From Nocardioides alcanivorans (GTDB lineage Bacteria > Actinomycetota > Actinomycetes > Propionibacteriales > Nocardioidaceae): a DNA stretch of 34,158 bases. The translations under genes were made by a program, and so were the position numbers. The notes beneath the pieces are model-generated. The model was given only the letters and a program-made list of their open reading frames with translations. It had not been told where the DNA came from and ran no database searches. The DNA lies in the NCBI RefSeq assembly GCF_021555175.1, contig NZ_JAKGRW010000022.1, positions 1 through 34,158 on the forward strand, in the 5' to 3' direction. Positions within the stretch are counted from its first letter, which is position 1. Every line of letters begins with the position of its first letter. Shown in pieces: positions 19,092 through 27,362 of the stretch.

Positions 19092-21027
19092 GCGGCGGAA
19101 AGCTGAAGGAGACCGAGCGGATCCAAGGCACTGGCCCGGGCCCGCAGGGCGCGATGGTCGCCCAGAAGGCGATGGACTTCCGCGGCTCGCTGCGCAGACT
19201 GCTCGGCCGGATGCGTCCCGAACGCACGCGCACCCTTGCGGTGCTGGTGCTCACCGTGCTCAGCGTGCTGGGCACCTCGATCGGTCCGCGCGTGCTGGGT
19301 CACGCCACCGACCTCGTCTTCGCGGGACTGATCGGCGGGCGGCTGCCCGAAGGCGTCACGAAGGCCGAGGCGGTCGCGGGGCTGCGCGCCGAGGGCGACG
19401 GCAAGGTCGCTGACATGGTCTCGGCGATGGACGTGGTGCCCGGCCAGGGGTCGACTTCCATGCGGTCGGGGTGGTGCTGCTGATCGTGCTGGGGATCTAT
19501 GTGCTCGCCTCGGCGCTGGCTTGGGCCGCGGGCTACCTGCTCAACGACATCGTGCAGGGCGTGATCCGTCGGTTGCGCTCCGACGTGGAGGACAAGGTGC
19601 ACCGGTTGCCGCTCGACTACGTCGACGGCCAGCCCCGCGGGGAGTTGCTCAGCCGGGTCACCAATGACATCGACAACCTGGGGCAGTCGCTGCAGCAGAC
19701 GCTGAGCCAGGTGCTCACGTCGGTGCTGTCGATCTTCGCGGTGCTCGCGATGATGCTCTGGATCTCGCCGTTGCTGGCGTTGATCGCGATCTTGACGGTG
19801 CCTGTGTCGATGTTCGTCGCGGCCACGGTGATGAAGCGCTCCAAGGGCATGTTCGTGCAGCAGTGGCGACGTACGGGGCGCCTCAACTCCCACATCGAGG
19901 AGAGCTTCTCCGGGCACACGCTGGTGAAGGTCTTCGGTCACCAAGAGGACGCTGAGCGGCAGTTCGCCCAGGAGAACGACGAGCTGCACCATGCTTCGTG
20001 GACCGCCCAGTTCGTGAGCGGGCTGATCATGCCGATCATGATGTTCGTCGGCAACCTCAACTATGTTGCGATCGCCGTCGTCGGGGGATTGCGAGTCGCC
20101 AGCGGCAACTTGTCCCTGGGTGAGGTACAGGCCTTCATCCAGTACTCGCGCCAGTTCACGCAGCCGCTGTCCCAACTCGCGTCGATGGTCAATCTGCTGC
20201 AGTCCGGCGTCGCCTCGGCCGAACGCGTCTTCGAACTGCTCGACGCGCCGGAGGAGGTGCCGGAGAAGGGCGGCAGCCTCACCGGACGGCGGGGTGAGAT
20301 CCACTTCGAGGACGTCGCCTTCAGCTATGAACCGGACCGGCCGCTGATCGAGGGACTCTCGCTGGTCGCCCGCCCGGGAGAGACCGTCGCGATCGTCGGG
20401 CCCACCGGCGCCGGCAAGACCACGCTGGTCAACCTGATCATGCGCTTCTACGAGGTCGACCGCGGGCGGATCACGTGGGATGGCGTCGACATCGCCTCCG
20501 TCCCACGTGGCGAGCTGCGCGGCCGGATCGGAATGGTGCTGCAGGACACCTGGCTGTTCGAGGGCACCATCCACGACAACATCGCCTACGGGCGGCCGGG
20601 CGCTTCGGAGGAGGAGATCCTCGCTGCCGCGCAGGCCACCTTCGTCGACCGCTTCGTGCACTCGTTGCCCGATGGCTACGACACGGTGCTGGAGGAAGGT
20701 GGCGCGAACCTGTCAGCCGGTGAGCGCCAGCTGCTCACGATCGCCCGCGCCTTCCTGTCCGACCCCGAGCTGCTGATCCTCGACGAGGCGACGAGCTCGG
20801 TCGACACCCGCACCGAGCTGTTGCTGCAGCAGGCGATGGCCGTGCTCCGCCGGGACCGCACCGCCTTCGTGATCGCCCATCGGCTCTCCACGATCCGCGA
20901 CGCCGACCTCATCCTGGTGATGACCGACGGGCGGATCGTGGAACAGGGCAGTCACGACGAGCTGGTTGCTGCCGATGGCGCCTACGCCCGACTGGCTGCC
21001 GCGCAGTTTGCGGGGCAGTCAGCCTGA
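19088..21027 (+). CDS. ABC exporter half-transporter, catalytic partner, one frameshift
   Basis: The second half of the exporter (about 646 aa). A basic cytoplasmic N-terminus precedes six helices, with an unusually long extracytoplasmic loop after the first ([14 protein letters not shown]..., residues ~75-125). The ATPase has Walker [10 protein letters not shown] near 438, Walker [13 protein letters not shown] with the catalytic Glu, and switch IAHRLSTI. Its signature motif is altered ([20 protein letters not shown] for LSGGQ). Together with the Asp and Gln changes in the partner this defines one degenerate and one working ATP site. One added base in the GGGG at 19447-19450 restores [22 protein letters not shown] 19088 overlaps the upstream stop. 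Confidence 0.88.
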
Positions 21028-21049
21028 ACCCGCGCAGCACTCCGGCGGA

Positions 21050-22070
21050 TCAGCGCCAGCCGAGCGCCGGCGCGACGTGGGTCAGGATGCTCTCGATGAC
21101 GTGGGCGTTGTAGTCGACGCCGAGCTGGTTGGGCACCGTGAGGAGCAGCGTGTCGGCCGCTGCGATCGCCTCGTCCTCACGCAGCTGCTCGATGAGCACG
21201 TCGGGCTCGGCGGCGTAGGACCTGCCGAAGCGCGCCACCCCGCCGTCGATGTGGCCGACCTGGTCGGTGCTGCCGGCATCGCCACCGAAGTAGGCACGGT
21301 CGGTGTCGTCCATGAGGGCGAAGATGCTGCGACTCACCGACACTCGCGGCGTGAAACCGTGCTCGTGCTGGGCCCAGGCGTCGCGGAAGACCTGGATCTG
21401 CTCTGCCTGGAGCTGGTGGAAGGGGACGCCGGTGTCCTCGGTGAGCAGGGTCGAGCTCATCAGGTTCATGCCCTTCTCAGCCGTCCACTCCGCCGTGGCC
21501 CGACTGCCTGCGCCCCACCAGAGGCGCTGTCGCAGGCCGGGGAGTGCGGCTCGACCCGCAGCAGGCCGGGCGGGTTGGGGAACATCGGGCGCGGATTGGG
21601 TTGGGCGAAGCCCTCACCCTTGAGCACCTCGAGCAACACCTCCGTGTGGGTGCGTGCCATGTCGGCGTCGGTCTTGCCCTCGCTGGGCTGGTAGCCGAAG
21701 TAGCGGTAGCCGTCGATGACCTGCTCCGGTGATCCCCGGCTGATGCCGAGCTGCAGGCGGCCGTCGGCGATCAGGTCGGCAGCGCCCGCGGTCTCGGCGA
21801 AGTAGAGGGGTTCTCGTAGCGCATGTCGATGACGCCCGTGCCGATCTCGATCCGGCTGGTGCGGGCTCCGACCGCAGCCAGCAGTGGGAACGGAGAGCCG
21901 AGCTGGCGGGCGAAGTGGTGCACCCGGAAATAGGCCCCGTCCGCGCCGAGCTCCTCGGCAGCCACCGCCAGGTCGATCGACTGGTGGAGTACGTCGGCGG
22001 CGTTGCGGGTGTGGGAGCCGGGCGACTCCGACCAGTGCCCGAAGGACAGGAAGCCGATCTTCTTCGTCAT
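21050..22070 (-). CDS. LLM-class flavin-dependent (luciferase-like) monooxygenase, two frameshifts
   Basis: A luciferase-like monooxygenase using reduced FMN or F420 and oxygen; restored length is 340 aa. The start MTKKIGFLSFGHWSE, the central GRLQLGISRGSPEQVIDGYRYFG and the C-terminal TLLLTVPNQLGVDYNAHVIE fit the family's TIM barrel. Two breaks each need one added base: GGGG at 21807-21810 (restoring YENPLYFAETAGAADLIADG) and GGGG at 21539-21542 (restoring HSPGLRQRLWWGAGSRATAEW). ATG 22070 is the only sensible start. The gene is divergent from the cytochrome P450 with about 156 bases between, so shared regulation is possible. The substrate is unknown. Confidence 0.87.
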
Positions 22071-22226
22071 GGCCCCAGCCTGCCATCTCCTGCCGAACCG
22101 TTGCCGTGAGCGGACCGGGGGTCTTGACGGCGTACGTAGCGTTGGTCGTGGCGACGTACCGGCGGTATGGACCAAGGATCGCCCGATGCGGAGCGTCAGT
22201 CGGAGGAACAGGCGAGTGCAGGAGGC

Positions 22227-23587
22227 ATGGTGAAGAAGGCCGCAGTTGACAGGCTCCTGGACCTGTCCGTCGTACACACGGCCCGTGAGGGAGCCCACTG
22301 GGCGCTCACCCACGGGCTGCCGCGGGCGATGATCTCCCGGATGGCGGCACGAGGCGACCTGCAGGCGCGGTTGATCACGGCCGGCGGTGACGACGACGAG
22401 ATGATGTTCGACCTCATCGAGGAGTTGCGGGCCAGAGGCCCGGTGGTCAAGAGCGGGCTCTCCTACCTGACACCCGATCATGCCGTCGTGCGCGAGGTAC
22501 TGACCAGCAACGCGTTCCGGACCGGGATCCCGGGGCGGACGGGGGCGCTCGGTGCCGTGGGTGACTGGCTCGCCTTCAACGTGCTGCACCCGGTGCAGCC
22601 GCCGTCGTTGCTGGTCACCGAGCCACCGCAGCACACGCGTTATCGGAAGTTGGTGATGCGGGTCTTCACGATGCGGGCGGTGGAGAGACTGCGGGTGCGC
22701 ACCGAGGAGATCGCCACCGGACTGCTGGACGATCTGGAACGGCGGGCTGGAGCCGGCGAGGACATCGACCTCGTCGAGCACTACTGCGCCCGGCTTCCCG
22801 TGACGGTCATTGCCGAGATCCTCGGGGTGCCGGAGGCCGAGCAGGCTCGGGTGCTGGCGTTCGGCGCCGGCGCGGCGCCGAGTCTCGATCTCGGGCTCAC
22901 CTGGCAGACCTACCGCGACGTCAACCGGTCACTCGCCGACTTCGATGCCTGGCTGGGTGAGCACCTGGCGTACCTGCGCCACAACCCCGGAGACAACCTG
23001 CTCAGTGAGTTGGTCGCGGTCCAGACGGAGGAGGGGAGCTCTCCGAGGTGGAGCTGAAGGCCACCGCGGGCCTGGTGCTCGCCGCTGGTTTCGAGACCAC
23101 GGTCAACCTGCTCAGCAACGGCATCGCCCTGCTGCGACGACACCGCGACCAGTTGGCCCTGCTGCAGGAGCAGCCCGCGCTGTGGGCCAACACGGTCGAG
23201 GAGGTGCTCCGTTTCGATCCGCCGGTGCTGTTGACGGGTCGCGTGTGCCAGGAGGAGACCGAGCTGGCCGGTCGCACCATGCACGAGGGTGACCTGATCA
23301 CGGTGATGCTGGCGGGCGCCAACCGCGACCCCAACGTCTTCGCCGAACCCGACCGCTTCGACGTCACTCGGGAGAACGCCCGCGACCACATGGCCTTCTC
23401 CGCCGGCCGCCACCACTGTCTCGGCGCGATGCTGGCCAGGATGGAGGGCGAGGTGGGCCTGCGGATGTTCTTCGAGAGGTTCCCCGACATCACTCTCCTC
23501 CCGGGCGCCCACCGCCGCTCCACCCGTATCCTCCGCGGCTTCGAAACCCTCCCGGCTGCCCTCACCCCGGCCACGGCTACCGTGTGA
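22227..23587 (+). CDS. Cytochrome P450, one frameshift
   Basis: A bacterial P450 of about 453 aa that hydroxylates a small molecule using electrons from a ferredoxin. The I-helix oxygen-activation motif is AAGFETT, with Phe where His is more usual in AGHET. The K-helix ExxR is EEVLR (TVEEVLRFDPP), and the heme-binding loop FSAGRHHCLGA has its Cys near residue 398. One added base in GGGG at 23033-23036 restores EEGELSEVELKATAGLVLAAG and joins the two parts. The start is uncertain: ATG 22227 has AGGAGG only one base before it, GTG 22230 would have better spacing, and ATG 22167 is in frame further up. The divergent neighbour is a flavin monooxygenase. The FprA-like reductase at 31292-32625 could in principle supply electrons. 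The substrate is unknown. Confidence 0.9.
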
Positions 23588-23593
23588 GAGGTG

Positions 23594-23655
23594 GATAGTC
23601 CCTGACGAATTTGTAGATTCTGCGGCCGAGATCTACAAATTCGTCAGGGACTATC
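23594..23655. repeat. 62-bp palindromic element, copy 2
   Basis: Perfect 25-base arms (23594-23618 and 23631-23655) around a 12-base loop, starting six bases after the P450 stop. The outer 23 bases match copy 1 (14176-14237) except for one base in copy 1's left arm. The inner ends differ between copies (TGA/TCA in copy 1, AT/AT here), yet each pairs with its own partner. The next gene, on the same strand, starts 48 bases later. Confidence 0.85.
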
Positions 23656-23703
23656 CCGCCCTCAACGAGAACAGGGTTGCCGGACCGGGTGGGGGTCGAG
23701 AGC

Positions 23704-24504
23704 ATGGCGAACATGACTGAAGAGACTCCCGGCGCCCTGTACGAGGTGCGGGGCCACATTGCCCTGATCACCCTCAACCGCCCCGATGCGATGAACTCCG
23801 TCAACCGGGCGCTCTCGACGGCTCTCGGCGAGGGGCTGGAACGTGCGGAGGACGACCCCGAGGTGCGGGTCGTCGTCCTCACCGCCACCGGCCGTGCCTT
23901 CTGTGCGGGCATGGACCTCAAGGCATTCGCCAAGGGGGAGGACGTGTCGGCGGAGGGGCACCCGGAATGGGGGTTCGCGGGCATGGTGCGGCACCCGATC
24001 AACAAGCCGGTCATCGCTGCCGTGAACGGATTCGCGATGGGTGGCGGCACCGAACTGGTGCTTGCCTCCGACCTCGCCGTGGCTGCGGAGTCGGCGAAGT
24101 TCGGACTTCCTGAGGTCAAGCGGGGCCTGGTTGCTGCCGCCGGTGGGGTGCTCCGGCTCCCGCGCCAGATCCCGGTGCGCAAGGCGATGGAGTTGGCACT
24201 GACCGGCCGGGCCGTCAACGCCACCGAGGCTGCGGAACTGGGGCTGGTCAACAGAGTCGTCCCCGACGCAGCGCTTCTCGATGCGGCTTTCGAGCTTGCG
24301 GAGGAGATCGCCGCCAATGCGCCACTCGCGGTGCAGGCCACCAAGCAGATGATCCACGAGCAGGCCCGCTTCGGGTCCGACCTCGACGACGAGATCTGGC
24401 AGCACCACGATCAGGTGCTGCTTCCGGTTTTCCGCACCAAGGATGCGATGGAAGGCGCTGTCGCGTTCGCCGAGAAGCGCGCGCCCGCGTGGCGCGGCGA
24501 GTGA
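23704..24504 (+). CDS. Enoyl-CoA hydratase/isomerase (crotonase family)
   Basis: A 266-residue crotonase. The oxyanion-hole segments GRAFCAGMDLKAF and NGFAMGGGTELVLASDLAVA are both present. The two acidic residues used by hydratases are present in GGGTE and GLPEVKRGL. It adds water across, or isomerises, a 2-enoyl-CoA double bond in fatty-acid or related acyl-CoA breakdown; the acyl group is not predictable. ATG 23704 was chosen (a G-rich stretch GGGGGTCGAG precedes it); ATG 23713 and TTG 23677 are in frame. It is separated from the P450 gene by the palindromic element, so it may have its own promoter. The gene is intact. Confidence 0.88.
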   Translation: MANMTEETPGALYEVRGHIALITLNRPDAMNSVNRALSTALGEGLERAEDDPEVRVVVLTATGRAFCAGMDLKAFAKGEDVSAEGHPEWGFAGMVRHPINKPVIAAVNGFAMGGGTELVLASDLAVAAESAKFGLPEVKRGLVAAAGGVLRLPRQIPVRKAMELALTGRAVNATEAAELGLVNRVVPDAALLDAAFELAEEIAANAPLAVQATKQMIHEQARFGSDLDDEIWQHHDQVLLPVFRTKDAMEGAVAFAEKRAPAWRGE

Positions 24505-24547
24505 CGACGTACGCCGCCACGCACTGAGGCTCGATGAGCGCCCGGCG

Positions 24548-25014
24548 TCAGTGCCCTCGGTCCCGCTCAAGGACGGAGGGCGGTAGTGCCAGGTCCGGGA
24601 CGAGCTCGCTGAGGAGCTCCCGGACACGGGCGTCGATCTCGGCGATGACCCGTCGGACGGTGGCGTCGTCCTGGCCCCGGGGATCGTCCAAGGGCCAGTC
24701 ACGGTAGCGGGCACCGGGGACGTAGGGGCAGTTCTCGCCGCAGCCCTGGGTGATGGCGAGATCGCTGGCGGAGATCATCTCGGCGGTGAGCAAGGTCGGT
24801 TGCTCCGCCGAGGTGTCGAGTCCGAGCGACTCCAGCACTCGGGCGACCTCGGGATGGATGTGCTCGCCCGGCTCGGTGCCTGCTGACAGGGCGATCACCC
24901 GCCCGCGCGCGTAGTGCTCGGTGAGCAGGCGGGACGCCACCGAACGGCCGCCGTTGGCGCGGCAGGCGAAGACGATCCGGGGAAGCCTCCCTCGACGACG
25001 ACGGGCTGACTCAT
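24548..25014 (-). CDS. arsC: Arsenate reductase, low-molecular-weight phosphatase-like (ArsC), one frameshift
   Basis: An arsenate reductase of the low-molecular-weight protein-tyrosine-phosphatase fold, which reduces arsenate to arsenite for export by the neighbouring Acr3. One added base in the GGGG at 24979-24982 restores the N-terminus MSQPVVVEGGFPRIVFACRA and the P-loop CRANGGRS (C-x5-R-S), giving about 155 aa. The uncorrected frame would begin at MASRLLTEH and lack the catalytic Cys. Further cysteines occur in TQGCGENCPYVPG, matching the ArsC redox-Cys region. DWPLDDPRGQDD is the usual general-acid loop. ATG 25014 overlaps the Acr3 stop (ATGA). It is the last gene of arsM-acr3-arsC. Confidence 0.88.
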
Positions 25015-26095
25015 TGCACTCCTTGCGGGGCGGTGACGGTGAAGAAACGGCGGGACCACAGGCTGACGTGCACGAGTCCGATCAGGATCGGCACTTCGAT
25101 GAGGGGGCCGACCACTCCGGCGAGTGCCTGACCGCTGGTGACCCCGAAGACCGCGATGGTGACGGCGATGGCGAGCTCGAAGTTGTTGCCCGCCGCCGTG
25201 AAGGCGACGCTGGTGGCGCGCTCATAGGGGAGACCGAGCTGACGGGCCAACATCATGGAGCCGCCCCACATGAGTGCGAAGTAGACGAGCAGCGGGATCG
25301 CGATCCGGGCGACGTCGAGAGGTTGGCTGGTGATCGACTCGCCCTGGAGGGCGAACAGGATCACGACCGTGAACAGCAGGCCGTAGAGCGCCCACGGTCC
25401 GATCGCAGGCAGGAAGCGGGTCTCGTAGCGGACTCGACCCATCCTGGCTTCACCGAGGCGGCGGGTGAGGTAGCCGGCTGCGAGGGGGATGCCGAGGAAG
25501 ACGAGGACGCTGCCTGCGATCTGCCACGGGGAGACGTCCAGTCCGGTGGTCGACAGGCCCAGCCATCCGGGGAGCAGGTCGAGATAGAACCAGCCGAGCA
25601 GCGCGAAGGCGAGCACCTGGAAGATGGAGTTGATCGCCACCAGCACCGCAGCCGCCTCGCGGTCACCACAGGCGAGGTCGTTCCAGATGATCACCATGGC
25701 GATGCAGCGCGCCAACCCGACGATGATCAGTCCGGTGCGGTGATCGGGCAGGTCCGGGAGGAAGATCCACGCGAGCGCGAACATCACCGCTGGCCCGACC
25801 ACCCAGTTCAGCACCAGGGAGAGCACCATGGTGCGCTTGTCGCGGGCGACGTGGCCGATCTCGTCGTAGCGGACCTTAGCCAGCACCGGGTACATCATCA
25901 CCAACAGGCCAACCGCGATCGGAAGTGACACCGAGCCGACCGTGATCACGTCGAGGAGGTCGGCGACGCCCGGAAGCCAACGGCCAACCAGCAGGCCTGC
26001 GGCCATGGCGAGCCCGATCCACACCGCCAAGTACCTGTCGAGGGTGGAGAGGCGCCCGGTGCCTGCGGCCGGCGCGGCGGGGTGGTTGTGGTCAT
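25011..26095 (-). CDS. acr3: Arsenite efflux permease, Acr3 family, one frameshift
   Basis: A ten-helix arsenite exporter of the BASS/ACR3 family, about 361 aa. Characteristic parts are LVLNWVVGPAVMFALAWIFL, the helix-4 region with its Cys (GLARCIAMVIIWNDLACGD) and FTAAGNNFELAIAVTIAVFG near the end; that Cys is the arsenite-site residue in the family. The start is restored by one added base in the GGGG at 26079-26082, giving MTTTTPAAPAAGTGRLSTL from ATG 26095, which overlaps the ArsM stop (ATGA). Without the repair the frame runs open into arsM with no sensible start. It forms one operon with arsM upstream and arsC downstream. Confidence 0.9.
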
Positions 26096-26889
26096 GCGGC
26101 GGGCTTGGTGGCGCGGATGATTGCTCCGTGCATGCCGGGCACGGCTTCGTGGGTGAACTCGACCTCCGCGTCGATGAAGCCTGCCTCGGCCAGTCCGGTG
26201 AGGTACTCCGAGCGCGAGAGTGCGCCGGCGATGCAACCGACGTAGGAGCCGCGGTCGGCCCGAGCAGCCGCGCTGAGGTGGTCCTCGGCAACCACGTCCG
26301 AGATCCCGATCCGCCCGCCGGGCACCAGGACGCGGAACATCTCGGCAAGCACCTTCGGCTTGTCGATCGACAGGTTGATCACGCAGTTGGAGATCACCAC
26401 GTCCACGGTGGCGTCGGGCAGTGGCACGTCCTCGATGGTTCCCTTGACGAACTCGACGTTGGTTGCTCCTGCCCGGGTGGCGTTGCTGCGGGCCAGGTCG
26501 AGCATCTCGTCGGTCATGTCGATCCCGTGGACGAACCCGGTCTCACCGACCCGGCGCGCGGAGAGGAGTACGTCGATGCCGCCTCCGGATCCGAGATCGA
26601 GCACCCGCTCACCGGGCTGGAGGGCAGCGACTGCGGTCGGGTTGCCACACCCCAGGCTCGCCGCCACGGCCTCGGCCGGAAGGCCGCTCTGGTCCTCGCC
26701 GCCGTAGAGGCCTGCCCCGAACGACGCGTCGACCTCGACGGCCCCCGTGCAGCAGGAGGAGGTGCTGTCGTCGCCAACCGTCTGCAGGTCTGCGTTGAGC
26801 TCTGCGTTGTTGCTGCCGCTGGTCACGGCGGTGGCTGCTTCGGCGTACCGGGTGCGTACCCGCTCGCGAATGTCGTGGGGGTGGGACAT
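26092..26889 (-). CDS. arsM: Arsenite S-adenosylmethionine methyltransferase (ArsM)
   Basis: A 265-residue class I methyltransferase that methylates As(III). The SAM motif is VLDLGSGGGIDVLLSARRVG, followed by HGIDMTDEMLDLARSNA. Cysteines at the family's conserved sites are visible: CC in DDSTSSCCTGAVEVD, SLGCGNP, ISNCVINL and YVGCIAGA. YGGEDQSGLP is also typical. ATG 26889 has AGGA eight bases upstream. It is the first gene of arsM-acr3-arsC, transcribed from the promoter at 26929-26957 under the ArsR operator. The gene is intact. Confidence 0.92.
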   Translation of the reverse strand: MSHPHDIRERVRTRYAEAATAVTSGSNNAELNADLQTVGDDSTSSCCTGAVEVDASFGAGLYGGEDQSGLPAEAVAASLGCGNPTAVAALQPGERVLDLGSGGGIDVLLSARRVGETGFVHGIDMTDEMLDLARSNATRAGATNVEFVKGTIEDVPLPDATVDVVISNCVINLSIDKPKVLAEMFRVLVPGGRIGISDVVAEDHLSAAARADRGSYVGCIAGALSRSEYLTGLAEAGFIDAEVEFTHEAVPGMHGAIIRATKPAA

Positions 26890-26915
26890 GGGACCATTCC
26901 TGTCGTAGGGCCAAG

Positions 26916-26949
26916 CTTCGATGCATCGATCATTATCGATGCATCGAAG
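26916..26949. promoter_or_regulatory. ArsR operator: perfect 15-bp inverted repeat between divergent ars promoters
   Basis: CTTCGATGCATCGAT (26916-26930), four bases CATT, then its exact reverse complement (26935-26949). Each arm itself contains ATCGAT and ATGCAT palindromes. The site covers the -10 and spacer of the arsM promoter and reaches the -35 region of arsR. It should let one ArsR dimer or pair of dimers silence both directions until As(III) or Sb(III) is bound. Confidence 0.85.
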
Positions 26950-26957
26950 TCTGTCAA
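26929..26957 (-). promoter_or_regulatory. Promoter of the arsM-acr3-arsC operon
   Basis: Reverse strand TTGACA (26957-26952), 17 bases, AATGAT (26934-26929). This is a near-consensus housekeeping promoter, overlapped by the operator palindrome. The leader is about 35 bases and carries the AGGA ribosome site of arsM. Confidence 0.7.
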
Positions 26958-26966
26958 TGCGATGGG

Positions 26967-26972
26967 TATGAT
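26967..26972 (+). promoter_or_regulatory. -10 box of arsR, probably leaderless
   Basis: TATGAT ends six bases before the arsR ATG at 26979, leaving no room for a ribosome site. The -35 position (about 26943-26949) falls in the right arm of the operator and does not match TTGACA well. Confidence 0.55.
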
Positions 26973-26978
26973 GGCGCC

Positions 26979-27323
26979 ATGTCCCAGACCGTGCCGCTCC
27001 TCGATGCCGCTGAAGCCTGTTGCTCCTCAGTCACTGGTGGAGCGCTCGACCTGGCGGACGCCGAGCGGCTCGCCCGGATGTTCAAGGCGCTCGGCGATCC
27101 GACACGGGTGAGATTGCTGTCCCTGATCGCGGCGCAACCCGAGCGGGAAGCCTGCATCTGTGATCTCGTCGAGCCAGTGGGACTGTCGCAACCGACGGTG
27201 TCCCACCACATGAAGCAGCTCGTCGAGGCGGGGATCGTCGTACGCGAGCAGCGGGGGCGCTGGGCGTTCTACCGCCTGGTCGAGGACACCCTCGCCGCGC
27301 TCAGCGAGTCACTGCGCCCGTAG
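26979..27323 (+). CDS. arsR: Arsenic-responsive ArsR/SmtB-family repressor
   Basis: A 114-residue winged-helix repressor. The core is FKALGDPTRVRLLSLIAAQP, then CICDLVEPVGLSQPTVSHHMKQL (recognition helix) and VREQRGRWAFYRLVED (wing). Metal-binding candidates are C14 and C15 (AEACCSSV) and C59 and C61 (ACICDL). From memory the Corynebacterium glutamicum ArsR uses an N-terminal Cys-Cys pair plus one Cys in the DNA-binding helix, so this protein looks like that type rather than the E. coli ELCVCDL type alone. It is divergent from arsM-acr3-arsC across a perfect palindrome, so it should repress both itself and the operon. Confidence 0.92.
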   Translation: MSQTVPLLDAAEACCSSVTGGALDLADAERLARMFKALGDPTRVRLLSLIAAQPEREACICDLVEPVGLSQPTVSHHMKQLVEAGIVVREQRGRWAFYRLVEDTLAALSESLRP

Positions 27324-27362
27324 CGAGGGGCGCAACCCGGTGGACGGCCCGTGCGACGTCGT

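Noticed and set aside
21466..22781. Two or three separate reverse-strand genes in the luciferase-like region
   Set aside because: They are frame fragments of one 340-aa monooxygenase. The upstream part of the long frame to 22781 lies over the P450 and is non-coding.
24548..24940. A short ArsC lacking its catalytic cysteine, that is a pseudogene or a new variant
   Set aside because: The P-loop CRANGGRS is present just upstream in the next frame and is joined by one base added in a GGGG run.
24921..27111. Long plus-strand frames opposite acr3 and arsM
   Set aside because: They are antisense shadows rich in Asp, Glu, His and Gly. The reverse-strand genes carry all the conserved ars motifs.
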